A DNA stretch of 64,000 bases, taken from Sabellastarte sp. h YS-2021 (lineage: Eukaryota; Annelida; Polychaeta; Sabellida; Sabellidae). The DNA lies in NCBI GenBank assembly GCA_964017235.1, contig OZ024930.1:155310221-155374220 (forward strand). The letters run 5' to 3'. A model generated the notes under the pieces. It searched no databases. It worked only from the letters and a program-made list of their open reading frames with translations, and was not told where the DNA came from. Shown piece after piece: positions 45,762-55,708 of this stretch; the first letter of the stretch is position 1; each line of letters opens with the position of its first letter. The translations under genes were made by a program, and so were the position numbers.

Positions 45762-45880
45762 AAAAAATCCCGCCAAAAAATTTCAGCAGGTGTTACAAAA
45801 ATTAAGGTTCCCAGTAATTGGCCACAAGACTTATGTACTGTCCCATCAGGTAGTAAAAAAAATCCCGCCAAAAAATTTCA
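45762..45880 (+). repeat. Copied gag fragment in DIRS B promoter, flanked by 24-bp direct repeats
   Basis: A 72-bp piece (45786-45857, starting GCAGGTGTTACAAAAATTAA) matches gag 46472-46543 with two differences. It is flanked on both sides by AAAAAATCCCGCC followed by AAAAAATTTCA (45762-45785 and 45857-45880). Confidence 0.92.
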
Positions 45881-45882
45881 CT

Positions 45883-45889
45883 ATATAAA
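45883..45889 (+). promoter_or_regulatory. TATA box of DIRS B
   Basis: CTATATAAAC at 45881-45890, about 160 bases before the gag ATG and directly after the 24-bp repeat. It is plausible as the element's core promoter. Confidence 0.5.
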
Positions 45890-46050
45890 CTCTCCCAGTC
45901 TTTCAAGAAAATCGTTGTGAGATTGGCATGTGGCCAGTACAGGCAATTTGATTCACCAGTGTATGCTATACGAGGCGTATGATATTGAACACATGGCTTT
46001 GATACACAGTGTACATTGATTCCTCGTGCATTAACTGGGTGTTTCTAAAA

Positions 46051-47044
46051 ATGGGGAAGAAGAATAATACAAAAAATTCTTCAAAAAATAAAACTGCTGC
46101 TGATAAGCATTCGCAGGAAGATATTGTAAATGATGGGGCGGGTACTAGTCAGAGTCAAGACATGTCAATTTCACAAAAATTAGATGTTTTAATGAATGCT
46201 GTGCAAGAAATGGGTTCAAAAATTAAAGAACAAGATGAAAGATTGAAAAGACAAGAAGAGAAGATGAGCATCTCTGATTTGTCTGCTGTACCATCGGCTC
46301 ACAGTTCCCCAAAAGCCATGCATTCGAATGTGCAGAAGATTCCGTCTTTAGATGAAGTGAAGACTGAGAGTACAAGCTGAAGTCGAGAAAAGGATGCAGC
46401 AATACCAAAACGCATCACGTACTGACTATTCAGGTAGGCCCACTTCAACTCTTAAGTCGGGTAGATATAGAGCAGGTGTTACAAAAATTAAGGTTCCCAT
46501 TAATTGGCCACAAGACTTATGTACTCTCCCATCAGGTAGTAAACAACCCTTATATGACGATATGTCAAATGAACAATGGGTACAGGACATGCTATTGTGC
46601 ATTTTAGAAGAGAGTTCAGTAGAAAACAAAGATTATATGTTGTCATATTTTTCAATGTTGATGCAGGATACAATAGAACTATCTCTAGGTACAGGTCGTA
46701 AAGCTCATGCTGTAGTTCTCCAAGAAATGGAGAAAGGTAGATTTACCTGGAATGACGCTGATCTTGTTGAAAAATGTAAAAATAGACACATACAACGTAT
46801 GTTGCAAACAGTTAAGAGTACAACAACTAGCAATGCTCAAGTTTGTGTGTTTTATAACAAAGGAAAATGCAAAAATGATAGTGACCATGTTAGTTCTGGC
46901 ATCTTGCACCAACATTGCTGTTCATATTGTTACAAAGAAACAAAGAAAAGGTACGAACATCCAGTTAATCAATGCATGTGTATGAAAAATGGAAATTCAA
47001 AAACAGAAACAGGGACAGTAAAGGCTGACAAACAGCGTGTTTAA
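46051..47044 (+). pseudogene. DIRS B Gag-like protein (one frameshift)
   Basis: ATG 46051 starts MGKKNNTKNSSKNKTAADKH, with a heptad-rich SQKLDVLMNAVQEMGSKIKE segment (coiled coil). Near 46370 the frame shifts into VQAEVEKRMQQ. It continues through NWPQDLCTLPSGSKQPLYDD, WVQDMLLCILEESS and the Cys/His cluster CVFYNKGKC, QHCCSYC and HPVNQC to the TAA at 47042-47044. Same architecture as copies A and C. Only a single frameshift separates it from an intact frame. Confidence 0.82.
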
Positions 47045-48185
47045 CAAAATATACACTAATCTGTCTATGAGAATAATATATATTTACATAGTATTAGTCA
47101 ATCTGCTAATGACAAAAGTGTATTATTAGAAGGTGTATATAACCAGAAAGGTTGTGATAGTGGTATTAACATAAACGTAGAAAAGTCAGTGAAATGGCTG
47201 GCTAATTCATGGTTAGATCTTAATAACCATCAAATCAACTGGGTCAGTAATTTAATGCTTGATAATCACATGCACCACAATATGGTTGATGTTCAACTAT
47301 ATAGTATAAATGAAATCAGTTGGCTGGTCGCTCAGCCTAAAAATTTAGATTCCAATTACTTGAACTTTCCTTGTCATGAAGGCAGTACTGCTGGGAGGTG
47401 AATATAACCAAGAATATGATACAAAACCATCTAACATCTGTCTTTGTGGCTCTCAGTACGTTTATGGTAAAAATACTAATATTAATATATGCTGTACCCA
47501 GCAAAGTGCACATGGATGCCAGGTGAGTAATTCTTCACTTGATATGCAGCGAAGTGTGCCTTCTTTGTCTGGCAACTTCCTGAGATCTTTTGCTAACCTT
47601 GGGAAATCTTATAATTTATGTACTGGGGGTTGCATAGATTTTATACATGGTAATGTGTCGGCTATATGTTGTTGTCAAAAATATTTCACTTCATATAGTA
47701 AACAAGATCAAGGTTATACTGCTGACAAAGCTAGTGATTCATACCTTAAGAATGTCAACATTATTAGAACCCAAAAAAATCTGGCTGCATGCCATTCTCA
47801 CGACTCTCAGTATTTGTACAGTAAACAAGAACAATCTTTTAGTGATAAGAGTAGTTTTAATTGCTATAGTTATGTAAGTCAATTTGAACAATTTAGTTAT
47901 GGACATGATATAATGAATAAAATTAATATGTTTTCGTTAAATCTGGTGAATGAAACGTCATGGAGTTTAAATCACTCCACTATCGTACAAAAAACAACTA
48001 GTATTGGCATAAAATCCCCATCAGTAAACACTATAGATGAGAGTTCTGTCATAGTTATGGAAGGGAATGATGAAAGTGAAGAGGTACATAGATCTTATGG
48101 GTTTATACCCCTTGCTATACCAGAATATTATTGTACAACTGAAGGCAGTCGGCCTGGGTTCGAACCTACAAAGCAATGGTCATAG
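47045..48185 (+). pseudogene. DIRS B spacer region between Gag and RT
   Basis: An open frame at 47376-48185 (269 aa) is rich in Ser, Asn, Tyr and Cys (ICLCGSQY, ICCTQQS, ICCCQKYF) but shows no regular zinc-finger spacing and no family match. Position and composition suggest a fast-evolving part of the polyprotein. Its last part overlaps the RT frame by about 120 bases in another phase. Confidence 0.45.
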
Positions 48186-48189
48186 TCAA

Positions 48190-49280
48190 GTTAGTACTTA
48201 TGGTGTACCGAATTATAAAGGTGCTCATATTCGTGTTCCTTCTACTCTGAATGTTAAAGCATGGAGACAACTCGTCAAGAATTATGACTATAAAATTATA
48301 GCAGAATATATAGAATTTGGATTTCCGGTGAATATCAACTATAATAAATTCATACCTAACACACATATTGTAAATCATAAATCTGCAAATTGCAGGCCTG
48401 AAGGAGTTACTAAATATTTTCTGGTGGAAACTAGTAAACAAGCAATGCTAGGTCCATTTGATGAACAACCTTTTGAAACAATGCACTTTTCGCCCCTCAT
48501 GGCTCGTGATAAACCAGATGGGGGGGTAAGGGTGATTGTTGACCTTTCGTGGCCTTTAGGTCAAAGTGTGAACTCTTGTGTTACACCAAATTATTTTGAT
48601 AATGTTGAATTCAAACTGAAATATCCATCCATTGATTTACTGGTGGAAAAAATTAATGCAATAGGTCCTAATGCATTGTTATATAAAATAGATCTTGAAA
48701 GAGCATTTCATAATCTTAGAATAGATCCTTTCGACTATCCAGTGCTGGGACTAAAGTGGCAAGACAGTATTTTTGTTGATTTAGGAGTACCTTTTGGATT
48801 CGTTACGGGTGCAGGCTCATGCCAGTCTTGTACAGATTTAGTGACCTGGAAACTAAGGCAAAATAAAATATAGATTATGAATTATTTGGATGATTTTTTG
48901 GGAGTTTCCCCCCTCAAAAAGCCTCTAGTGACTTTCTATCGTTAAAACTATCAAACTATCATACCTGGGTTTACCCATTAATTCTAAAAAATTAGAAAGT
49001 CCTGCTGAAAGTATTACATGTCTTGGTATACAAGTTAACGCACGGACAGGAACCCTAACCATTCCACTACAGAAGTTGAAGGATATAAAGCAACTATGTA
49101 AAAAATGGACACATAAACATTGTGCCACAAAAAAACAACTTCAAAAATTAACAGGTAAATTGTTACATATACACAGATGTGTTCAACCAACTCGATTATT
49201 TTTTAATAGAATATTAAGTGTTCTCAGACAAGCTCCCAATAGAGGTTACATTTTGTTACCTAGGGGCTTTTTCAAGATAT
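48190..49280 (+). pseudogene. DIRS B reverse transcriptase
   Basis: The frame to 48873 contains FLVETSKQAMLGPFDEQPFE, PDGGVRVIVDLSWPLGQSVN, ALLYKIDLERAFHNL (first catalytic Asp) and FVDLGVPFGFVTGAG. An in-frame TAG at 48871-48873 stands four codons before the intact active site MNYLDDFLG (YLDD 48883-48894). A frameshift follows, then thumb sequence LCKKWTHKHCATKKQLQKLT and LLHIHRCVQPTRLFFNRIL to about 49280. Confidence 0.82.
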
Positions 49281-49326
49281 AGCATGGTTTAATAGATTCT
49301 TAGATCAATTTAATGGTGTTGTAGCC

Positions 49327-49875
49327 ATGCATGGAAAAGATGTCAGTCAGAATGAAATATTTGTCGATGCATCTTTAAAAATGGTTGGTGGTTATTTTCA
49401 AGGCAAGGTTTATACCATAGAAATACCAGAACCTATACAGAATATTGCTTCAATTATACATTTGGAGGCTGTGAATATACTTGTTGCATTTAAGCTATGG
49501 GCTAAAATTTGGAAAGATTCAAAAGTAATTATATGGTGTGATAATGCAGCAGTAGTTCATGCTTTTACGTTTCATAAAATACGAGATCCTTGGCTAATGG
49601 CGTGTGTTAGAAATGTCTGGTATTTCTCTGCCCTATATAATGTTCAATTGCAGGTAAAGCATATAGCAGGCATTAATAACGTTTATGCAGACATCTTATC
49701 TAGATGGCATACATATTCTTACTGTAATAGTACAACAGTGCAATACTTCAATCCTGTATATGGGAAGAAACAGATCCCAATATGTTATAGCCATCCTTTG
49801 AAATTTAATTGTAACCCTGTATTCAATTGTTGGTGGGTCTACATAAGTTTTAAAAAAATCTTGGCTGTAGCGTGA
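49327..49875 (+). pseudogene. DIRS B RNase H domain
   Basis: Open frame with EIFVDASLKMVGGYF, IIHLEAVNILVAFKLW, IIWCDNAAVVHAF and INNVYADILSRW. These supply the four acidic positions of RNase H in the same layout as copy A. It degrades the RNA strand during reverse transcription. The domain itself looks intact; it is called a pseudogene because the surrounding polyprotein is broken. Confidence 0.8.
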
Positions 49876-49904
49876 GCAAGTTACTGCCCCTTAGAACTTT
49901 ATAT

Positions 49905-50795
49905 TTGCAGATTCAGCAGTCCTGTCAACTCTATCCAAGGCTGTGGAGTTTCGCTTGCAAGGTGCTTTGCGTCCAAGGGCTTCTCGAGCTTACCAGACTG
50001 GCTTTCATCTATTTGTGTCTTTCATAGTGAAAATGAACTTGATGTTGCCTCATAAAGAAGAGACAGTTCTATTGTACCTGGAATTTCTAGCACAAAATGG
50101 TCTGAAAGCATGTTCCTTGAGGAATCATTTATCAATGCTAGGTCATCATTTTTCATTATATAATTGAAATAATTAAATCAGTACATGTCAATGCCAGAAT
50201 GCAAGTCAAAATTAAAGGTATTTTTTCCCCTGAATTGCTGAAGAAACTAATTTTGAAACTGAAACGCTTCACAAATCATGCTACCTATGTAGCTCTTTGT
50301 TTAGATTCTTTCTTTGGATTTTTTAGATCAGGTTCTTTGTGTCCTGACATTCTTTCTGGCTTTGACAGAACTACGTTCCCAGTACTAGGGGATGTTATAT
50401 GGGGTCCCCCGGGGGCTCACATATTAATTACTTGTTCAAAAACCATGCAAAAGTCAACTACTTTTGCTAAAAGATTCTATTTTATGCCCAGTGATGGCTT
50501 TGAAAGAAATGATTACAATATTAGGTCAAGGTAAGAAAAAAGTACTGTCTAGTTTTAAAGCAAGATCTTTTTTTAAAATGGTAGTATTAGCTCTGGGTTT
50601 AGATTCAAAGCATTATACGTTTCATGCATTTTGACGTTGTGGAGCTTCCCTTGCCTTTAACAGTAATGTAGATCTAGACAAAATCAAACAGCATGGCAGT
50701 TGGAAGAGTCAAGCAGTCTGGGTACATCTCAATTCAACCCCTAAGGCAGCATCTATGGTACCAACCACTTTTCAACGTGTGCTTTCCAACCCCTA
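49905..50795 (+). pseudogene. DIRS B tyrosine recombinase, catalytic Tyr lost
   Basis: N-terminal core AVEFRLQGALRPRASRAYQT with FHLFVSFIVK, a frame change near 50165, then SFFGFFRSGSL (catalytic Arg region), ITCSKTM, HAF-stop-RCGASLAFNSN (TGA at the place of CGA, about 50633) and HGSWKSQAVWVHLN. In copy A the last block is WTYL; here Tyr is His (CAT at 50725-50727), so the nucleophile is gone. Several stops confirm decay. Confidence 0.8.
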
Positions 50796-50800
50796 GTGTA

Positions 50801-51195
50801 GTGTTTGGGTTTGGGGTATATTCTAAATTGGTTTTTAAACTTTTATTTTCTGTAGATCAAGTATAATCTACAAAAAATTTGTTTTACTTATGGTAACATT
50901 CTACTTAAATGAATTAAATCCATAAAGTTTTATAGTCATATTTTTAAAAAATTGTAATTTGCAGTATGCTTGATGCAAAAGTTTCATAAATATGATTATA
51001 ATAATTTAAGCTCACAAGCAAGCTTATGTGTATATATGTTAACTAACTGGTACCAACTGGATATCTCACAGTAGAAGGTTACATTTCATTGAAATGTTTA
51101 AAAAAATTTTTAAAATACTGACTGATATCTGGCTTTGTAGTTGTTTAACCTTCATGTGTCTAACTGAATTGGTAGTAGTTAGTAGTGAGTAACAG
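50801..51195. other. Non-coding, probably DIRS B 3' end and flank
   Basis: AT-rich with no gene. AACCCCTAGTG at 50793-50803 resembles a sequence in the 5' end of copy C. Confidence 0.4.
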
Positions 51196-51412
51196 TAATT
51201 CAGAAAAGTAATTGGTTACAGACAGATATGCTCTAAGGTTATGACTTATATGTGTTATATGATTCTACTTTAAGTTAGCTGTAGTGTAACTTAAACTGTC
51301 TTCTTGTAATTCAGGAAAGTAACTGGTTTACAGACAGATTTGCTTTAAAGCTATGGATTATAAATATTATGTCAGTTTACTTTAAGTTAGCTGTAATGTA
51401 ACTTAAACTAAT
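51196..51412. repeat. 111-bp tandem duplication
   Basis: TAATTCAG.AAAGTAA at 51196 and 51307 opens two copies that share CAGACAGAT, TTTAAGTTAGCTGTA and TGTAACTTAAACT, moderately diverged. Confidence 0.85.
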
Positions 51413-51810
51413 TTCTTACTTAGACAAATTTTGCCAATTGGTGGCTTATTGTTTGGTTAAATTACTGTGCTAATGTTTTCTGGTTACTGTGATTGTAAAG
51501 TAATGTTAACATTGATGTTTTAACTGTAACTAATACTTTTAATTACTGAAGAATAAATCCAAACTTGTTAACAAATACTTGGGTGTTACTTATGCCTTGC
51601 CCCAAACTGAATTCTACTTTATTTTATAGAGCACGTAAATCATTTGATACTATCGTGAGTGGCAGATAATTTCAAAGTCCCACATGAGGCCCGAGGTTAC
51701 GGTCGGGTGAAAGAGGTCATGGACCTACAAGGAAATATTAGTATGTGTCGTAGTTAGCAGATTTTATATTGACGAACTTTTGGGTGAGAGACAAAAGAGG
51801 AGAAAACAAA
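51413..51810. other. Non-coding; probable outer part of the mag-type LTR
   Basis: No gene. The stretch before 51811 (TGAGGCCCGAGGTTACGG) may be LTR U3 sequence, but the 3' LTR counterpart does not match it. Confidence 0.35.
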
Positions 51811-51920
51811 GTTGAAAACGTGATTGTGAATACTTGTATACCTTGGTGTTACATTGTTTGTGTTTTAAATAAAGTGTTTTAAACCAGCTAATAAAATTTA
51901 TGTTCATGCAAGATACTACA
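51811..51920 (+). repeat. 5' LTR inner part (mag-type element)
   Basis: GTTGAAAACGTGATTGTGAA to GATACTACA, with AATAAA inside. It aligns with 54873-54976 with a few substitutions and one 5-6 base gap. Confidence 0.85.
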
Positions 51921-51938
51921 CTGGTGACGAGGAGTCTC
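51921..51938 (+). promoter_or_regulatory. Primer binding site of mag-type element
   Basis: CTGGTGACGAGGAGTCTC directly follows the LTR end. TGGYGACGAGGA is typical of mag-clade elements. Confidence 0.65.
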
Positions 51939-52060
51939 TAAGCAATCCATCACTGTTGTGATACTGTACTATAAGAAGGATATCACCATGTGTACTTTAG
52001 GACACTCCAGGACAGTCATATTTTCAAACATTTTGTGCAATCCAAATTGTTTTCTGCATA

Positions 52061-52800
52061 ATGGCTTCAGCTCTTCCAGTTTTTGAACCATTTGACATTC
52101 ACTGTGATGGGAACACTGCAATCTCCTGGCGCAAGGGATATCTCTTTTGGGGAATCTGTTCATTGCAACTGATGTAAAAGATGTCAAGAGACAAAGGGCC
52201 CTGCAACACCACTACTGGTGAGAGTCTGTATGAAATTTATGAAACTTTACTTGATCCAGTCGAAGACTTTAAAATACTCAAAGACAAATTAGGCCAGTAT
52301 TTTGAACCAAAGAAAAATAAAGAATATGAGATATACAAATTCAGACAGACTAGACAAAATGATAATGAAACTGTAGATGAATATCACACGCATTTACGTC
52401 AGTTATCGAGAAACTGTGAATTCCATGATGTCGATGGAGAGATCAAATTACAGATGAGTCAGTGCTGTGCATCTTTGAGATTGAAGAGAAAGGAACTGAA
52501 AACTGCTGATATCTCCCTTGAATAGCTACTGGATGATGCCAGAGCCCTTGATATAAGTGAAGTTCAGGCAAGTGGAATAGAAGTCAATACAGTCAACAGT
52601 GTTAATAACCAAAGAGGATCAAAGGATCACAGAAAAATTTCAAACCCCAGGTCCAAGTCTACCCAAAGTAATCAGAAGTTTGTTACAGTTGAGGTGGTCA
52701 ATGGTCACACAGTTGTGCATATCCCTCGACTGACAAATCATGCCATAACTGTGGAAAGTTGGGCCACTTTAGCAAATGTTGTTGCTCACAGAAACCCAAT
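52061..52800 (+). pseudogene. Mag-type Gag (frameshifted)
   Basis: ATG 52061 begins MASALPVFEPFDIHCDGNTA, typical of mag Gag starts, then breaks. 52181-52525 reads ESLYEIYETL, ILKDKLGQYFEPKKNKEYEI, ETVDEYHTHLRQLSRNCEF and EIKLQMSQCCASLRLK, the conserved capsid blocks. A zinc knuckle CHNCGKLGHFSKCC follows near 52741-52785 after a frame change. It is the structural protein of the element, here inactivated by stops. Confidence 0.8.
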
Positions 52801-53200
52801 AAACAGAAAGTCCTGAAGATCGATGAAGAAAGTTATCAACAAGATGCAATTAAATCTAAAGCTTCTGGCTCATCGGATGATGAATACACATTGACAGTGT
52901 CAACTCAAATAGTGAACATAGGCAGACCTGAGATATATGCCAAAGTCAATGGAAAATAATTAATATTTCTAGTGGACACAGAGGCCTCTGTGAATATTGT
53001 CAATGCTGAAGTAGCAAGTCAGATTGCTGCCAAGGTACAGCAATGCCCAGTTGAGGTATAAACACAGGAATGTCAATGTGACTTTGTTTTAGTGTAAGGA
53101 AACTGTTGTTGAATCATCAGTTATGCAACTGCATGCGATCTGGGAGTTCTGAAATTTGTTTATTCTGTATAGGAGAGTGATGTGATTTACAACCACTACC
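52801..53200 (+). pseudogene. Mag-type protease stub
   Basis: 52957-52985 reads FLVDTEASVNIVN in frame context, corresponding to LVDTGAS of the aspartic protease, with Gly changed to Glu in the catalytic triad. The remainder of pol up to integrase is absent. 53040-53200 has no recognisable domain. Confidence 0.6.
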
Positions 53201-53394
53201 CATAATTGTTTCAAGGCATAGGAAAAAAGAAGGACACTGAAGTGAAGCTACATATTGACAACAGTGTGGTTCCTGTAAGTCAAAGTCATCAACACATTCC
53301 AATTCATCAAAGGAATTACTTGGAAGATTCAGTACTACAAATAATGACAAAGTCTTTAGAATCAGGAAATTGGATAGTTCCAGAGAGCTTACAT

Positions 53395-54112
53395 GATGAA
53401 TCCTGGGCTCTCTTCAAACCAGAGTGATTGCCCTTGTGCACGAGGGACATCACGGTATATGTAAAACCAAATCACTGTTGAGAAGCAAAGTCTGGTTTAC
53501 TAACCTGTACAAGTTATGTGAGGAAACTGTCAGGAAATGTTTCAAATGCCAGATCGCCACTGAAATAAAAACCAGGGATCCTCTTCAGATGACTGCACTT
53601 CCATCCCTGGGAGTCTCTTAGCATTGATTTTGCAGAGGTGGGAGGAAAATATATCATAGTGCTCATTGATGATTATTCACGGTTCCCAATAATGGAGGTA
53701 ATTCATTCAACTTTTGCCAACATAGTGATTCCTAGACTTGATGATCTCCTTGTCACATTTGGTGTACCAAGAATATTAAAATCTGACAATGGCCCTCCTT
53801 TCAACCGCAACGATTTTAAAACATTTGCAGAAACTATAGGATTCAAACACAAAAGTGACACCTCTTTGGCCAGAGGCAAACGGTGAAGCAGAAAAATTCA
53901 TGAGGACACTAAAACAACTGCTCTACACTGTTGGTCAGGATGATTGGAAGGCCATGCTACCAACCTTTCTGAGAAACTATCGATCCACACCACATTGCCT
54001 CCCTGGTGTAGCCCCGGCTATTGCCTTCTTCAAGAGAGGTTTCAGAAACAAACTTCCCCAAGTGGGTATTCCCAGTTTTCATGAAGGGGATGAAACTGAG
54101 ATAATGAAGTAA
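53395..54112 (+). pseudogene. Mag-type integrase (frameshifted)
   Basis: Zinc-binding start ALVHEGHHGICKTKSLLRSK with CFKCQ (H-H-C-C set), then the core: IIVLIDDYSRFPIMEVIHST (first Asp), LKSDNGPPFNRNDF (second Asp) and, after a frame change near 53865, LWPEANGEAEKFMRTLKQ (Glu). FLRNYRSTPHCLPGVAPAIA ends it near 54100. All three DDE residues are visible, but at least two frame breaks and stops separate them. Confidence 0.82.
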
Positions 54113-54872
54113 AGCATTAATGAAGTCATATGCTGATGTTCATCGCAAGGTGACCAAGAACAATATTCAGATAGATGACAATGTGTTTATTCGCTAGAGA
54201 AAGATGAACAAATTCAGCACCCCTTATTCAGCAGTTCCTCTTACAGTGATAGACAAGAAGCATTCAATGATCACTGCTGAGAATGCGCAAAGGAAAGTCA
54301 CCAGAAATGCTTCTTTCTTCAAAAAGGTTCACCCAAACACTGCTATGCCCGATTCACAAGATCCACCCCCTGCTGATGATGTTAACCCACCTTTGAATGT
54401 CTCACATCCCAGTAAGGCACTTGAAGAGAGCAGGGGGAGATATGGGGAATATAGGTTTCGCTACCACAAGATGATCAGGATGTGTAATTTCTGCACCAAA
54501 GTGACTTATTGAAGAAATCTGACTTTAGACAAATTTAGTATAGGGAACTGGGTGGTAAAGACCCAGCTATAAGGGATTGATGTGCTGGCAACCTCTCATC
54601 CCTAGTTAGGATAGACAGTTTAGTTTTCATTTTATTGCTATATTTCATCTTAAACTTCCTCATGTATAATTTCTGTCATTTGTGTGTTCTTTTTGGTTTT
54701 GTTACTTTTTTTTGTTAATATAAGTTCTGTAGGTTTGTGACAAGCCTTACTATCATCATTAATCTTTGGACATTTCTCAAATGATTCCATGATAGATGTT
54801 TGATATGAAGATGTTTTACCTTGACTTTTCAATTGTTCTATTATTAACATGAAAACTATATTATTAAATGAA
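54113..54872 (+). other. 3' part of mag-type element, non-coding
   Basis: 54204-54512 is an open frame for a probable integrase C-terminal tail (NAQRKVTRNASFFKKV). A purine tract (CAGGGGGAGA, about 54431) may be the polypurine tract. The rest is AT-rich LTR-like sequence. Confidence 0.5.
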
Positions 54873-54976
54873 GTTAAAAACGTGATTGTAAATACTCGTA
54901 TACCTTGGTGCTATATTGTTATAAATAAAGTGTTGTAAACCAGCTAATAAACTTTATCTTCATGCAAGATACTACA
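54873..54976 (+). repeat. 3' LTR inner part (mag-type element)
   Basis: Aligns with 51811-51920 and ends in the same GATACTACA. Contains AATAAA at about 54923. Confidence 0.85.
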
Positions 54977-55107
54977 GTATGGGGAAATATGAGGTGTAAT
55001 TTAGACGTAAACAGTAATAATTGGTTAGAACTCTCCTGCCTGAAACAAATATTTGTTTGAAATAGATGAAGAAATATATAAGCTTATCACAAGTGGTGTC
55101 CAGGCAT

Positions 55108-55140
55108 CACGGTTGTCAGTCCCCCACCCCAGGAAGCCAG
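55108..55140 (+). repeat. Left inverted terminal repeat of DIRS C
   Basis: ATCACGGTTGTCAGTCCCCC then ACCCCAGGAAGCCAG. Matches the reverse complement of 61231-61262 (TCACAGTCCCCCC, ACCCCCGGAAGTCAG) apart from a 6-base insertion. Confidence 0.7.
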
Positions 55141-55708
55141 GGGTTGTGGGGGTCTTATTGTGGTGTACCTTAACCCCTAGTGGGGTGCATTGATATTATA
55201 GAAAGTTGTGGGGTCAGGGGTCATGCCTTCTATATTCCCTCCAAAACTGTTTTTCCCTCCAGTTTTGTGAAACTTTGTGAACTGGGTGGATGGATATGGA
55301 AAAATTAGCTGATTTTGATTTTATTTTAGTGTTTTTACGAGATGTTTTTACTTCTGGAACTGTATATTGAACCAATTTTATTTGATGGTCATAATATTTT
55401 CAATCTGCATTGCAAATTGTGTGTTATGTGAACTGAGGACTCGAGTTTGTGGTGGCTAATTTATGCTGGCAAATTGTGTGTCGTTTCAACTGAGGATTGG
55501 GACTGAGCCTGTGTGGCAGGATTTTGTCTTCTTGATGGTGCCAGGCTTGACTTGGCTGATCAAAAGGGACGGTCTAACCTATTATTTTTTCCCTTGTTAG
55601 CACTTAGCCAAGTGAATTCTGAATCCGTGGAAGGCAGATTTCTGTGGGAGTTGCTCCCTTATATGTTTCAGTATAGTGATTGTGACTTGAGATATATATG
55701 TGTAAAAA
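55141..55708 (+). other. DIRS C 5' region
   Basis: Leader and promoter region before the gag ATG. It contains AACCCCTAGTGGGGTG, a short palindrome-like block near 55172-55187, and a GGGGTCAGGGGTCATG phrase. The frame at 55513-55722 has no recognised domain. Confidence 0.45.

Larger units (their letters stand above)
45720..50800 (+). mobile_element. DIRS-like tyrosine-recombinase retrotransposon, copy B
   Basis: Plus-strand order: promoter region with TATA box (45883), Gag (46051-47044), Cys-rich spacer frame, RT (about 48190-49270), RNase H (49327-49875), tyrosine recombinase (about 49910-50795). Sequence blocks match copies A and C but are well diverged. Frameshifts and stops occur in Gag, RT and recombinase. 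Termini were not identified, so both limits are approximate. Confidence 0.85.
51811..54976 (+). mobile_element. Ty3/mag-type LTR retrotransposon, internally deleted
   Basis: Direct repeats at 51811-51920 and 54873-54976 share the R/U5 end, finishing CAAGATACTACA. A primer binding site follows the first. Between them lie gag, a protease stub and integrase, but reverse transcriptase and RNase H are missing. Only about the last 105 bases of the two LTRs align, so the outer LTR parts have been replaced or have diverged. Confidence 0.8.

Noticed and set aside
48157..48166. GGTTCGAACC resembling a tRNA box B
   Set aside because: No box A, acceptor stem or terminator at tRNA distances; it lies in the DIRS B coding region and is a chance palindrome.
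47376..48185. Cys-rich 269-aa frame as a new zinc-finger gene
   Set aside because: Cysteines are not in regular spacing, and it sits between Gag and RT of DIRS B and overlaps RT; better explained as fast-evolving element spacer.
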